Shown one piece after another: positions 1 to 8,465 of a DNA stretch of 64,000 nucleotides. Origin of the DNA: JAJTCH01 sp040386195 (lineage in GTDB: Bacteria > Pseudomonadota > Alphaproteobacteria > Rickettsiales > UBA1997); the NCBI GenBank assembly GCA_040386195.1, contig JAZKFV010000022.1, positions 1 through 64,000 on the forward strand, read 5' to 3'. The notes under the pieces are model-generated. The model did no database searches. It saw only the letters and a list, made by a program, of their open reading frames with translations, and was not told the DNA's origin. The position numbers and the translations under genes were made by a program. The first letter of the stretch is position 1; every line of letters starts with the position of its first letter.

Positions 1-122
1 TCTCGTGAGACGAGAACTGAAATTGCTTCATGAGATCCTTCGCTTCGCTCAGGATGACAATGATAATTCAGAATGACAGTGCAACTTATGATCACAAATT
101 AAATTAAAATAATTCTAAAAAT
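1..122. repeat. Intergenic leader with small hairpins upstream of rnc
   Basis: No gene is visible here. Bases 1-15 form a small perfect hairpin (TCTCGT, loop GAG, ACGAGA). Bases about 30-60 hold a second one (ATCCT near 35, AGGAT near 54) rich in CTTCGCTTCGCTC, and the phrase TCAGGATGACA is echoed a little later as TCAGAATGACA. Such short hairpin-plus-direct-repeat segments resemble dispersed intergenic repeats of bacterial genomes, but no second copy was seen in this window, so the repeat status is an inference. Confidence 0.35.
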
Positions 123-803
123 TTGAAAACTTTCCTAAAAAAAATCAATTATCAATTTCAAAATCAATCCTTATTAGAGGAAGCTCTAACCCATCCGAGT
201 TTTTCTAAAAAAAACAAAACTAAAAATTATCAAAGATTAGAATTTCTAGGTGATGCGGTTTTGGCTTTGGTGATTGCAGAAATTTTAATTAAAAAATATC
301 CAACTGCTCAAGAAGGCGAGCTTTCTAAGCGTCAGGCTTATTTAGTTTCTGGCGAAGTGTTGTGGCAAATTGCTGAAAATATTGGCATTGGCGAGGTGAT
401 GAAATTTTCTGAAGGAGAAAAAGTTATTGGTGGAAAAACTAATAAACGCAATTTAGAAAATGCTTGCGAAGCTTTGATTGGTGCAATTTATTTAGATTCT
501 AATTTGGAAAATTGTCAAAAATTTATTTTAAGAAATTGGCAAAATATTATTGATCAAAGTTTAGAAACTCCCAAAGATCCAGTTTCAATTTTGCAAGAAA
601 TTGTCCAATCTAAATCCAAAAAACTTCCTCTTTATAATATTGAACAAACCGGCGGCAATAGCCATCAGCCTTTATTCACTGCCATTGTAACTTTCGATGA
701 TAAAGAATATCAGGCGCAAGGTTTGTCTAAAAAAGAAGCGCAAAAAAATGTGGCGATTTTGGCGATGGAGGATTTGACTTTGGGTATAAAAAATAAATCA
801 TAA
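123..803 (+). CDS. rnc: Ribonuclease III
   Basis: Double-stranded-RNA endonuclease that processes rRNA precursors and structured mRNAs. The 226-aa protein has the usual length. The N-terminal catalytic domain carries the RNase III signature (RLEFLGDAVL near residues 38-47) with the acidic metal ligands, a second acidic patch (NACEALIGAIYLD near 112-124), and a C-terminal double-stranded-RNA-binding domain (about 152-220; DPVSILQEIVQ and a KKEAQKNVA helix). The start is TTG at 123; no upstream in-frame ATG fits the family N-terminus. In relatives rnc usually follows lepB and precedes era. era is not next here: a decayed nuclease gene follows. Confidence 0.95.
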   Translation: MKTFLKKINYQFQNQSLLEEALTHPSFSKKNKTKNYQRLEFLGDAVLALVIAEILIKKYPTAQEGELSKRQAYLVSGEVLWQIAENIGIGEVMKFSEGEKVIGGKTNKRNLENACEALIGAIYLDSNLENCQKFILRNWQNIIDQSLETPKDPVSILQEIVQSKSKKLPLYNIEQTGGNSHQPLFTAIVTFDDKEYQAQGLSKKEAQKNVAILAMEDLTLGIKNKS

Positions 804-819
804 GTAAAGAACTGCCAAT

Positions 820-970
820 GAGGGCGTTTTTGAGAGCTTTGTTGCTTGGTGTGTTTTGAATAAAAACTGAAAAATTTAAACCCGAACATTTAGGGCAAAT
901 AAATTTTTACCTTGAAGCGTTAGATCAAGACGTAAAAAAGCTTCACGAAATTGACTTGGATTGGTCTTAA
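820..970 (+). pseudogene. YhcG/DUF1016-type nuclease, C-terminal fragment 1 (decayed)
   Basis: Bases 860-970 read IKTEKFKPEHLGQINFYLEA then LDQDVKKLHE, which matches my recollection of the conserved PD-(D/E)XK core of YhcG/DUF1016 nucleases (IKTGKFKPEYAGQMNFYL). Just upstream (about 820-859) the residues LRALLL and VF fit the preceding strand, but with an indel and a TGA. The reading breaks off after LHE, and the expected continuation (PSIGILLCK) reappears 1.2 kb further on at 2195. The 5' two thirds of the gene are absent. The family call is from memory, not from a search. Confidence 0.7.
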
Positions 971-1087
971 AATGAGACAGTAAAATTATAAGTTAGTTAT
1001 TAAATAGATTTATATGATTTGGTTATTACCATGGAAAACTTTAGTGCGTAATCAAAATTTATTAACTTCAACCTAAAAAAATTAATT

Positions 1088-2077
1088 ATGAAACATCAAA
1101 TGACTGACGCTGAAGCTGGCGAAAAAATCGGTAAAATTTGGAATAGTAAGGGTCTATCCGAAGAGACAAAAATTAAATCCGCTATTATGTTATTACAAGG
1201 CAGGCAAACATTTGAATGTACCACTACTCTTTCCGAAATTCCGTTGCTGATAAAAGTATTAGAAGCAACCAAAGCATCTGTAAACAAGATCATGATCTTA
1301 GTTAATGCCGAAGTTGGAGAATATAAGCAATTTGCAGATTATTTAAAAGATAACGAAAATTTAACCAGTGTGAATATTTGTTTTGCGTTGCCTTCAGATG
1401 ATCTTGTCCAACCTTTTACAAAAGTGTTAGAAGAAAATTACACCCTAACTGAAATTGAATATTCTGCTAGAGAAAATCTAGGTATATCAGATGAAACAAG
1501 ATCTGATTTTATCAAAGCTATTATGAAAAACCCGCGAAGCAAAATGACCTGCCACTCATTTGAGTTTTTTGATGATAATTGTGTAACCCTAGCTTGCCAC
1601 CTGCCACCGGTATGGGATCAAAAAGCAAGAGATTTGATTATTGGTCACGCAACACCAGGTCACCCTCTACAAAAATTACCAATGGATATTTTAAACCCTA
1701 TAATTGGTTATGTTCCCTCAGAGATAAAAGATGGAGAAGATCCAGAACAATATTTGACCGACCGCTATAAAGAGTTGTTTGAATATCATAAGTTGCCATC
1801 TTTGCATCTTAAGGGACTTAATTTGCCATCCGCAACTTTGGAAGAAAAAATAGTGCGATTGGAAGATCTTACTACTGCAGATTTGCCTCTTTTGTATACT
1901 GGATTATGCGAAGCAGGAGAAGAAAGCAAGGAAGTAACAAAATTCGTTGCCTATCAAAAAGAGTTACAAGGAATTGCGCCAGCACTTGACAAGCAAGAAA
2001 AGTCATCTCCCCCAAATTCTACTCCTGCTACAACCAAAAGTAACTCAGTAGTAAATTCTGAAGAAAAACAACATTAG
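1088..2077 (+). CDS. Hypothetical protein with LRR-like repeats
   Basis: A 329-aa protein I do not recognise by name. Residues about 45-140 show two or three units of the ribonuclease-inhibitor-like LRR pattern (FADYLKDNENLTSVNICF, then FTKVLEENYTLTEIEYS), in which helix-N-x-x-LT-x-I/V repeats. The middle is rich in Pro and aromatic residues, and the last 30 residues are a hydrophilic Ser/Pro/Thr/Lys tail. No signal peptide or membrane segment. The gene stands alone inside a decayed YhcG gene, with a strong terminator after it. LRR content, solitary insertion and hydrophilic C-terminus would fit a T4SS effector; that is inference. Confidence 0.7.
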   Translation: MKHQMTDAEAGEKIGKIWNSKGLSEETKIKSAIMLLQGRQTFECTTTLSEIPLLIKVLEATKASVNKIMILVNAEVGEYKQFADYLKDNENLTSVNICFALPSDDLVQPFTKVLEENYTLTEIEYSARENLGISDETRSDFIKAIMKNPRSKMTCHSFEFFDDNCVTLACHLPPVWDQKARDLIIGHATPGHPLQKLPMDILNPIIGYVPSEIKDGEDPEQYLTDRYKELFEYHKLPSLHLKGLNLPSATLEEKIVRLEDLTTADLPLLYTGLCEAGEESKEVTKFVAYQKELQGIAPALDKQEKSSPPNSTPATTKSNSVVNSEEKQH

Positions 2078-2136
2078 AGAATAAAATACATCATGCTCAA
2101 GAATTTTTTATGGTCGTGTTGATTTTTAGCATAATT

Positions 2137-2179
2137 AAAAATTAGGTGAAAAATTTAATTTTTTTCACCTAATTTTTTT
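2137..2179 (+). terminator. Rho-independent terminator
   Basis: The arms AAATTAGGTGAAAAA and TTTTTTCACCTAATTT are separated by a short AT loop and followed by a T-run ending near 2179. It lies 60 bases after the stop of the LRR-like gene on the same strand and probably ends that transcript. The symmetric A/T flanks mean it could also work on the other strand. Confidence 0.8.
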
Positions 2180-2188
2180 GGTTATGTT

Positions 2189-2370
2189 GAATTTCCGAGT
2201 ATAGGAATTCTTTGTGCGATGAAAATCACGAAGTGGTAAAATATACTATGAGCCATTCCCTTAGCCCAACTATGATTGCGGATTATAAAACAAAACTCAT
2301 ACCAAAAGAATTGCTGCAAAACAAAATGCATGAGTTAATGCTATCTTTTGCGGGTTTGTCCAAAATTTAA
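2189..2370 (+). pseudogene. YhcG/DUF1016-type nuclease, C-terminal fragment 2 (decayed)
   Basis: Bases 2189-2215 read EFPSIGILC. After a frame change, 2218-2370 read DENHEVVKYTMSHSLSPTMI then ADYKTKLIPKELLQNKMHEL and reach a stop. This fits the C-terminal end of YhcG/DUF1016 nucleases (PSIGLILCK...EYAL...SP.L.AEYKT.L..K.LLQ.KLHE). It continues fragment 1 at 820-970 exactly where that breaks off, so one gene was split by the 970-2190 segment and then decayed with frameshifts. No clear target-site duplication is seen. The rest of the 2077-2535 gap (2371-2534) shows nothing beyond AT-rich sequence upstream of the next gene. Confidence 0.7.
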
Positions 2371-2534
2371 AATTAAATAGATGTAAAACAGGCTCGGGAA
2401 AAGCCACTTTTTCAAAATGTTGATTATTAAATGAAAATGTTATTAATTAGCAATTTAGTTTATATTGTAGCTATAATATGTACTAATTTATAAATTACAT
2501 AATTTTCGTTATTAAAAAATTCTCCAACCAATTT

Positions 2535-2783
2535 ATGCAACATTTATCCTCCAGAGAAGCTCAAAATAATTTTGGAATGCTTCTGGATAGTGTCCAGAAG
2601 AATCCTGTTATCATTCAGAAACACAAAAGAGATTGTGCCGTTGTAATTTCAATAGCAGATTATGCATTGCTTAGAAAATCCAGAATGAAGGAATTACAAG
2701 ATTTGTGTGATGAGGTGGGAAAAAATGCCAAATCTAAAGGTTTAACCCCTGAAATATTAGATAAGTTATTGCGGGAGAAATAG
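2535..2783 (+). CDS. Phd/YefM-family antitoxin
   Basis: An 82-aa type II antitoxin. The N-terminus (LSSREAQNNFGMLLDSVQKN, then PVIIQKHKRDCAVVIS) is the Phd/YefM dimerisation and DNA-binding fold. The C-terminal residues about 50-82 would be the toxin-neutralising helix. The next gene is a PIN-domain toxin starting 4 bases after the stop, the standard antitoxin-first order. By family analogy the antitoxin represses its own promoter, which would lie in the AT-rich 2371-2534 stretch. Confidence 0.88.
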   Translation: MQHLSSREAQNNFGMLLDSVQKNPVIIQKHKRDCAVVISIADYALLRKSRMKELQDLCDEVGKNAKSKGLTPEILDKLLREK

Positions 2784-2786
2784 ATT

Positions 2787-3191
2787 TTGAGAGTTGTAAT
2801 TGATACCAATGTTTTAATTAGTTACTTGCTATCCGCTTCTAATTCAACATCTAAAAAGACAGTAAATAAGGTTCTAGCCCAAAATCATTCATTATTAATT
2901 TCAAATGAAACTTTTAAAGAGCTTTCAATCACATTGTTAAAAGATAAATTTGATCCATATGTCTCTTTGGAAAAAAGACAGCAATTTTTATTAATGATAA
3001 AAAGCATTGCCGAATTCATTACGATTCAAGAGAGAATTAATAAATGTCGTGATAAAAAAGATAATCAATTCTTGGAAGTGGCAGTTAGTGGAAATGCTAA
3101 TCTTATTATCACTGGGGATAAAGATTTATTGGTTCTAAACCCTTTTAGAAATATTAATATATTATCACCAGCTGATTTTTATCAGCTCTGA
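2787..3191 (+). CDS. PIN-domain toxin (VapC-like RNase)
   Basis: A 134-aa PIN-domain ribonuclease, the toxin partner of the upstream Phd/YefM protein. The first acidic residue is in VVIDTNVLISYLL (residues 3-15), and the later acidic cluster is in DKKDNQFLEVAV with LIITGDKDLL (about 88-116). This matches the COG1569 branch of PIN toxins. The start is TTG, 3 bases after the antitoxin stop, consistent with translational coupling. It appears intact. Expected activity is Mg-dependent cleavage of RNA, freed when the antitoxin is degraded. Confidence 0.87.
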   Translation: MRVVIDTNVLISYLLSASNSTSKKTVNKVLAQNHSLLISNETFKELSITLLKDKFDPYVSLEKRQQFLLMIKSIAEFITIQERINKCRDKKDNQFLEVAVSGNANLIITGDKDLLVLNPFRNINILSPADFYQL

Positions 3192-3322
3192 ATTTTCTTG
3201 ATCCTTAAAAAATATTTGCAGCGATGGTTGGCTCTATTGAAAAAATCAATTTCCATATTAGGAAGGTTTGTGGCATTTTTGTGAAATTTCTTTAGTTGTT
3301 ATTTTTTAAAGTTAGTTGGTAT

Positions 3323-4696
3323 ATGAGACCTTTAAGTTCAGTAGCCTTAACCTCAGTAAGAGCGTTGGGTAGATATGTTAAATCGTTTGTTCCAGAAAAT
3401 ATTTCAGGAACATCAAGAGTTCCGCATAGCAGAGTATTCAAATATTCACCAAAAAATATTGATAAACTAATTTGTGATAATGTTATTGGAAAAAATACAA
3501 GCCTGAGCCCACAAACCATATCCAATAGCAAGCCAAGTGAATTATCTGGTCATCCAATTGGATTTGGTAGATCACGGGAAGCGACAATTTTGAGCCCAGA
3601 AGATGCGGAGCAGTTCTCAACTGTTTTGTCACCAGGGCTTGGATGGGGAAGTTCTGCCAAATCTATTTATGAATCTTATTTTCCAGTTTCTCAACTAATC
3701 GATAACAAAGATTTGCTTGTTTATAGTCCACTTACAGATGCAGACAGGAGAGAAGGAAGATTTAAAAAGGGATTAATGTATTACTATGATGAGTCTTACA
3801 TCAATGAAGAAGAGTCGGAAAATTTCTTTAATAAAATTCTAAAAAATAGATTTTTTGATAAGGATGGTAAATTAAAAAATCCAGGAAATGTAAGTAATCT
3901 AATGCTATTTGGTTTTAGCATTGGGCATCGGGAGAATATATCTCATATGAATTATCTCCATGAGAGAATCGCGGAGGCTTTAGTACGGGAAGGTAAATCA
4001 CCAGATTTGGTTCAAGAATATTTTACCAAGATAGCTCTCATTAATATTGCCAGCCCAGTAAATTGGGAGGGATTAAGGTTGCCAAAAGAAATGTTATCTG
4101 AATTGGAAAGTGGCTCAATATCAATGCAAGATGCGGAAGAAGCGGTTAAGGAATATATGAGTCAAAATAAGTCGCCTAAGTCTAAAGTGATGAAATTACC
4201 GGAGTTAAAAATTATAAATTACCGATCTTTTACTGATGTTGGAACTCTTAAGCTTGAATCGGATTTTAATAATTTTAATTGCAATAGAAGGTTTGCTGCG
4301 CCAAAGATATTCAAGTTTTTAAGACCGGATCGAGAATCGGAAGTTTTATATGTGATGGGCAAGAGTTTGGTTCCAGATGTATTTTTTGATGATGGGGCAA
4401 TAAAAGATGATTCTTTGGGTCATAACCTAAGTAATTACGCTAGGGCAATATTTGATAATTCAGAAACTATGTTTCCGATCCTTGTTCTGCGATCGACAGA
4501 GCATTGGCACCAAATTCAAGATGTGCAACAAAGTGGTGTTATAGAAATTGCTTATAATCCAAATAGGGCGCCATCTGATCTTGATCGTGCTGAAGTAAGA
4601 CAGATTTTCCAAGAGACTTTATTTGCAAGAAATGCAATGATAAATGCATTGAGTTATGTACAAGATTTGGAAGATGGTAATGAGCCGCGGCGATAG
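3323..4696 (+). CDS. Hypothetical protein with hydrolase-like GFSIG motif
   Basis: About 457 aa; family not recognised. I chose the ATG at 3323 over an upstream TTG at 3296. The N-terminus (MRPLSSVALTSVRALGRYVK) is basic, rich in Ser/Ala/Leu and free of acidic residues, resembling an amphipathic targeting peptide rather than a Sec signal. A hydrophobic strand leads to GFSIGHRE (about 197-204), which fits the G-x-S-x-G nucleophile elbow of alpha/beta hydrolases, but I cannot point to the partner Asp and His with certainty. The gene lies 44 bases before the dehydrogenase-like gene in the same direction, so the two and the following kinase may share a transcript. Confidence 0.7.
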   Translation: MRPLSSVALTSVRALGRYVKSFVPENISGTSRVPHSRVFKYSPKNIDKLICDNVIGKNTSLSPQTISNSKPSELSGHPIGFGRSREATILSPEDAEQFSTVLSPGLGWGSSAKSIYESYFPVSQLIDNKDLLVYSPLTDADRREGRFKKGLMYYYDESYINEEESENFFNKILKNRFFDKDGKLKNPGNVSNLMLFGFSIGHRENISHMNYLHERIAEALVREGKSPDLVQEYFTKIALINIASPVNWEGLRLPKEMLSELESGSISMQDAEEAVKEYMSQNKSPKSKVMKLPELKIINYRSFTDVGTLKLESDFNNFNCNRRFAAPKIFKFLRPDRESEVLYVMGKSLVPDVFFDDGAIKDDSLGHNLSNYARAIFDNSETMFPILVLRSTEHWHQIQDVQQSGVIEIAYNPNRAPSDLDRAEVRQIFQETLFARNAMINALSYVQDLEDGNEPRR

Positions 4697-4740
4697 GTAA
4701 ATCAAACTTTTATCCCTATTGAAAATCAACAAATCACTTT

Positions 4741-6194
4741 ATGAAAATAGTAGTTATTGGTGCCGGAGAGATTGGAAAACATACTTTAATTGCGCTTTCT
4801 AAAATATTACCGAAAGACCAAAAAATAAATATAGTTCTGTTGAATAGAGATTTAGTCAAAGCGGGCGCTTCTAAGAAAGATGTTGAATTTGGAAAGGAAA
4901 AGGTTTTTTTTTGCTTGGAGCTAAGAGCGCCAGAACCGATTTAGAATTTAAAGTTAGTTCTGATCACAAAGATTTAGAGAGTGCGGATGTAATTATTTTT
5001 ACTGCCGGAGTAAGTGCAACGAAAATTGGCTCTTCAAATAGAGAGGCTGCATTGCCATTCGTTTACAAAATAATTACTGACTATGCTGAGCACATAAAAA
5101 GATATGCACCAAAATCATTAGTTTTAATGATTACCAATCCAGTAGATATAACCACATGGATAATGCAAGAAAAGACGGGATTTCCACCTGAAAAAGTTTT
5201 GGGTTTTGGATGTGAGTTGGATTCAAGAAGATTTATGAGAGTTTTGAGGAATGAATTAGATCAAGTTGGAATAATTATCAAAACAATAGGTGCTGATGTT
5301 ATTGGTGGGCATTCCGCGGACGGAATGATTTTTCCAAGGGCAAGCATCAAACTAGATGGAAAAGGTGTATCAGATTTTGGAGAGCGAGATAGAGAAATAA
5401 TTGAGCTGGCAATACAAAAAGCTGAAAGCGAAACCAGAGATTATGGGTTCACAATAATCAAAGATGGTGGTAGATCATCTATCGAGCCCGTCATTTTTCT
5501 TGCTTACGCTGCTAGATCATATTTATTTGGCTCAGAAAGCTATATGTCCTGTTCACAGGTTTTGCAGACTGGGAGAAGTTATAATAATATTGATAATTCC
5601 TGCGTTAGTGTTCCTGTTCGGATTAATAAAGGAACAGTTGAAATAAGTTCGCAATATTTACTTAGTGCGGAAGAATTAGGGCTTCTTGGAAGAGTAGCCA
5701 AAAATCATCAAACTCTATTTAATCATATAACATCTATGTCAGATGAATTAGCTGAAAAATTTCAGAAAGCCCTTGAAGAATTAGAAGAGCAAAAAAAACT
5801 TTATGAGGTCAAAAAAGAACTTTATGAAGAGCAGGTAAAAAGCAGCAACAAAAAAAATATTGGCAAATCACAAAGTCCCAGCACATTACAAAGATTACCT
5901 AGTGATGATACCAAGGTTTTTATCGAAAATGTTATGGAGTTAGAAGAGGGAGTTGAGCACAGCGTGATTAAAATTAAAGTCAAAGATTCAATTGATATTT
6001 CAGATGAAAAAAAAATATCAGTTTTAAACGCAACCATGAGCTATTTTAAAAAATCATCTTCTGCAATTAAAGATGAGGAATGCAGTATTTCCGAAGATAA
6101 AAAATCTTTATTATTGCCAAATAGAAAAGAAGTTAGAGCAATTTTAGAATCTCTTAATCTACTCAAAGAGTCATCATTACAATCAAAACTATAA
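4741..6194 (+). pseudogene. Malate/lactate dehydrogenase-like gene, frameshifted at T9, with C-terminal extension
   Basis: NAD-dependent 2-hydroxyacid dehydrogenase fold. The N-terminal reading frame (4741-4944) has the Rossmann glycine motif (VVIGAGEIGKH). The rest continues one frame back from about 4911 with TAGVS, ITNPVD, LGFGCELDSRRF and the catalytic-His region IGGHSADGM. The frames meet at a run of nine T (4904-4912): one extra T or a -1 slip would give about 484 aa. The last ~150 residues are not part of the normal enzyme; they contain a coiled coil (ALEELEEQKKLYEVKKELYE) and a charged tail. It may be a pseudogene, a phase-variable gene, a programmed frameshift or an assembly error. 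The substrate is not predictable. Confidence 0.8.
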
Positions 6195-6199
6195 ACAAA

Positions 6200-8455
6200 A
6201 TGATAGATATAAAATATCAAATTTCCTTGTCTAAAAAATTTATTTTATACTCATCAACCATTGTTTTTATCGTCTTTTTTTACCTTTCTTATCTTTTTAT
6301 CAAAGAAAATTCAGCACAAAATAATCAAGCTATTTTAGATTTGTCGGCGGAAGTATCTTTCGCTGAGAAAATATTTGATGACTCAGCTAGATACGCGACT
6401 TTGATTTTGAATAGTATGATCAATGACATCAGTAAAGATCCGGAAAATAAAAATCATATCAGTAATGTTTTAAAATCATTCCATGTTTTGCACGATAGCA
6501 AAATGAAGGATATATTATCGATTAGTATGTTTTCTTGGGTGGATAAAAAGGATATTTTGGCGGTTAATAGTGAGATTGGTGTTTTGAGTAAAAATTTAGA
6601 TTTATCAAGTCGAGATTATCTACAATTGACAAAAAAAGATCCTAATAAATTATATTTTGGCAAGCCAGTTGCTGGCGCTGTTAGCACGCAATACATTATT
6701 CCAGCCGGCATTGGTTTGATTGATGGCAAAGGTGAATATCAAGGATCAGTCATAATGGGATTTGATATTGATAGTATTTATCAGAAATTTTTAAAGGGCA
6801 AAATTCTGATCGGTTCAAATCTTCAAATTATTTATAAAAATGAGTTTGGTGTAATACAGAATTCACCAGACTTTGGCAAAGAATATTTGGCAAAAATAAA
6901 TTTAGAAAATCCAAATCCTCAAATCCTGAAACAATCCTCAATATTCGGATCGCCTCTAATATTGGTATATCAAAGAATTACCAACACCCCATATGGAGTT
7001 TTGGTAAGTTTTGAAAATCTTAATCAGCCATCGATTGTTAAAAAAACTTATTTGCTGGAATTTCTCTGCATCTTATTGTTTTTTATAGTTTTGATTTATT
7101 TATTGAAAAAAGATTTCATTAATCCGATTGTTTTATTATCGAAAGAAGCAGAGTCGGTTGGGCTTGGCAGGTTTGATATTAGAACCCCAAAATCAAATAT
7201 ATTGGAAATCAACCAACTCTCCAAATCCATCCTCTCCATCAAACATTTCGTTAAAACAGAGCAAGATTTAAAAAACCAGCTGGATATTGCTAACCAAAAA
7301 CTTCACTCTTTGCTAAAATCAATCTCTCACGATTTGCGTAATTATGTTTCTGGAATTTCGGGTTTGGCGGAAATAATTGCTGAGGATAAAAAATTAACCA
7401 AAGAAAATGTTCGGCAAGATCAGCAATATGCTCAGATGATTTCTAAACAATCCGTGCAAATACTTTCCTTCGCCAAAGATGCGCTGAATACTCAAAGTGA
7501 TCAGCTGGGAATTATTAAATTAGACCAGGATGAGGATTGTGATATTAAGGAGCTGATTGAAGAAATGTTGGTTTTGAATCAGCAATTTTTAAAGAGCCAG
7601 CAAGTGAAAATTACTACTGATTTTCAGAAAGATTTGCCAATTTTAAGATGTGACCAAAGAAGGCTGAGACAGGTTTTGGACAATTTAATTACCAACGCGG
7701 TGAAATATAGCAACAAAGGCGGCGAAGTGAAAATTAGCGGGCAAAAGGTGGAAGATAATCAGGTCAAACAAATTCAAATTACCATTCAAGATAATGGCAT
7801 TGGAATGACTAAAGACGACATCAAAGCAGCTTTGATGGGCGAGGGCAAGAATATTGATAAATCGGATTTGGATAAACCAATTGATTCGCACGGAATTGGT
7901 ATGCAAATTGTGCAGCAAGTTATTAAGGCTATTGGCGCTAAGATGGAAATTGAATCTGAAAAAGGTCAGGGAACGATTGTGAAATTGTGGTTTAATATTG
8001 ATGAGGCAAGTTTGCCTGCAGATCAAAATTTGGTAGAATTGCCAGAATCAATGCCAACCAAGAAAAAACCGTCAGCATCAAAACCCAAAACCATTCTTAT
8101 TGTTGACGATGAAGAGGTCAATTTATTGGTACTCGGCAAGGTTTTAACTGATGCTAATTACAAAATAATTAAAGCTAAAAATGGGCAAGAAGCTTTGGAA
8201 ATATTGGATGAAAAAAAATGTGATTTAATTTTTATGGATGTCAAAATGCCAAAATTAGACGGGCTGAAAACCACCAAAATAATTCGTGAAGGTGGGTTAA
8301 AAAACAAAAAATATCAAGCAATTCCAATCATCGCCATTAGCGGCGATGATGACGAGCAAAGTCGTAAGGCAGCATTAAAATCGGGAATGAATGAGATTGT
8401 TGGCAAGCCTTTTGTGAAAGCGGAAATTTTAAATCTAGTTGCTAAGTTTTTGTGA
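6200..8455 (+). CDS. Hybrid sensor histidine kinase/response regulator
   Basis: A 751-aa membrane sensor. TM1 spans about 13-34; the periplasmic part (35-280) contains a Cache/PDC-like segment (SRDY near 137, GKPVAGAVST near 154, IIPAGIGLID near 166); TM2 spans about 285-302; a HAMP-like linker follows; HisKA has phosphoacceptor His377 in SISHDLRN; the ATPase domain has NLITNAVKYS and QDNGIGM; and the C-terminal receiver starts near 628 with DD in LIVDDEEVN and phosphoacceptor Asp680 in FMDVKMPKLDG. It begins 5 bases after the dehydrogenase-like gene, so co-transcription is likely. No separate output regulator is adjacent. The ligand is unknown. The same sensor-like segment recurs at the C-terminus of the facing oxidoreductase. 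Confidence 0.93.
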   Translation: MIDIKYQISLSKKFILYSSTIVFIVFFYLSYLFIKENSAQNNQAILDLSAEVSFAEKIFDDSARYATLILNSMINDISKDPENKNHISNVLKSFHVLHDSKMKDILSISMFSWVDKKDILAVNSEIGVLSKNLDLSSRDYLQLTKKDPNKLYFGKPVAGAVSTQYIIPAGIGLIDGKGEYQGSVIMGFDIDSIYQKFLKGKILIGSNLQIIYKNEFGVIQNSPDFGKEYLAKINLENPNPQILKQSSIFGSPLILVYQRITNTPYGVLVSFENLNQPSIVKKTYLLEFLCILLFFIVLIYLLKKDFINPIVLLSKEAESVGLGRFDIRTPKSNILEINQLSKSILSIKHFVKTEQDLKNQLDIANQKLHSLLKSISHDLRNYVSGISGLAEIIAEDKKLTKENVRQDQQYAQMISKQSVQILSFAKDALNTQSDQLGIIKLDQDEDCDIKELIEEMLVLNQQFLKSQQVKITTDFQKDLPILRCDQRRLRQVLDNLITNAVKYSNKGGEVKISGQKVEDNQVKQIQITIQDNGIGMTKDDIKAALMGEGKNIDKSDLDKPIDSHGIGMQIVQQVIKAIGAKMEIESEKGQGTIVKLWFNIDEASLPADQNLVELPESMPTKKKPSASKPKTILIVDDEEVNLLVLGKVLTDANYKIIKAKNGQEALEILDEKKCDLIFMDVKMPKLDGLKTTKIIREGGLKNKKYQAIPIIAISGDDDEQSRKAALKSGMNEIVGKPFVKAEILNLVAKFL

Positions 8456-8465
8456 AGATCTGATA

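Noticed and set aside
4911..6194. The downstream part of the dehydrogenase-like gene as a separate gene
   Set aside because: It would start at a TTG in the T-run without the NAD-binding glycine motif, which is in the upstream frame.
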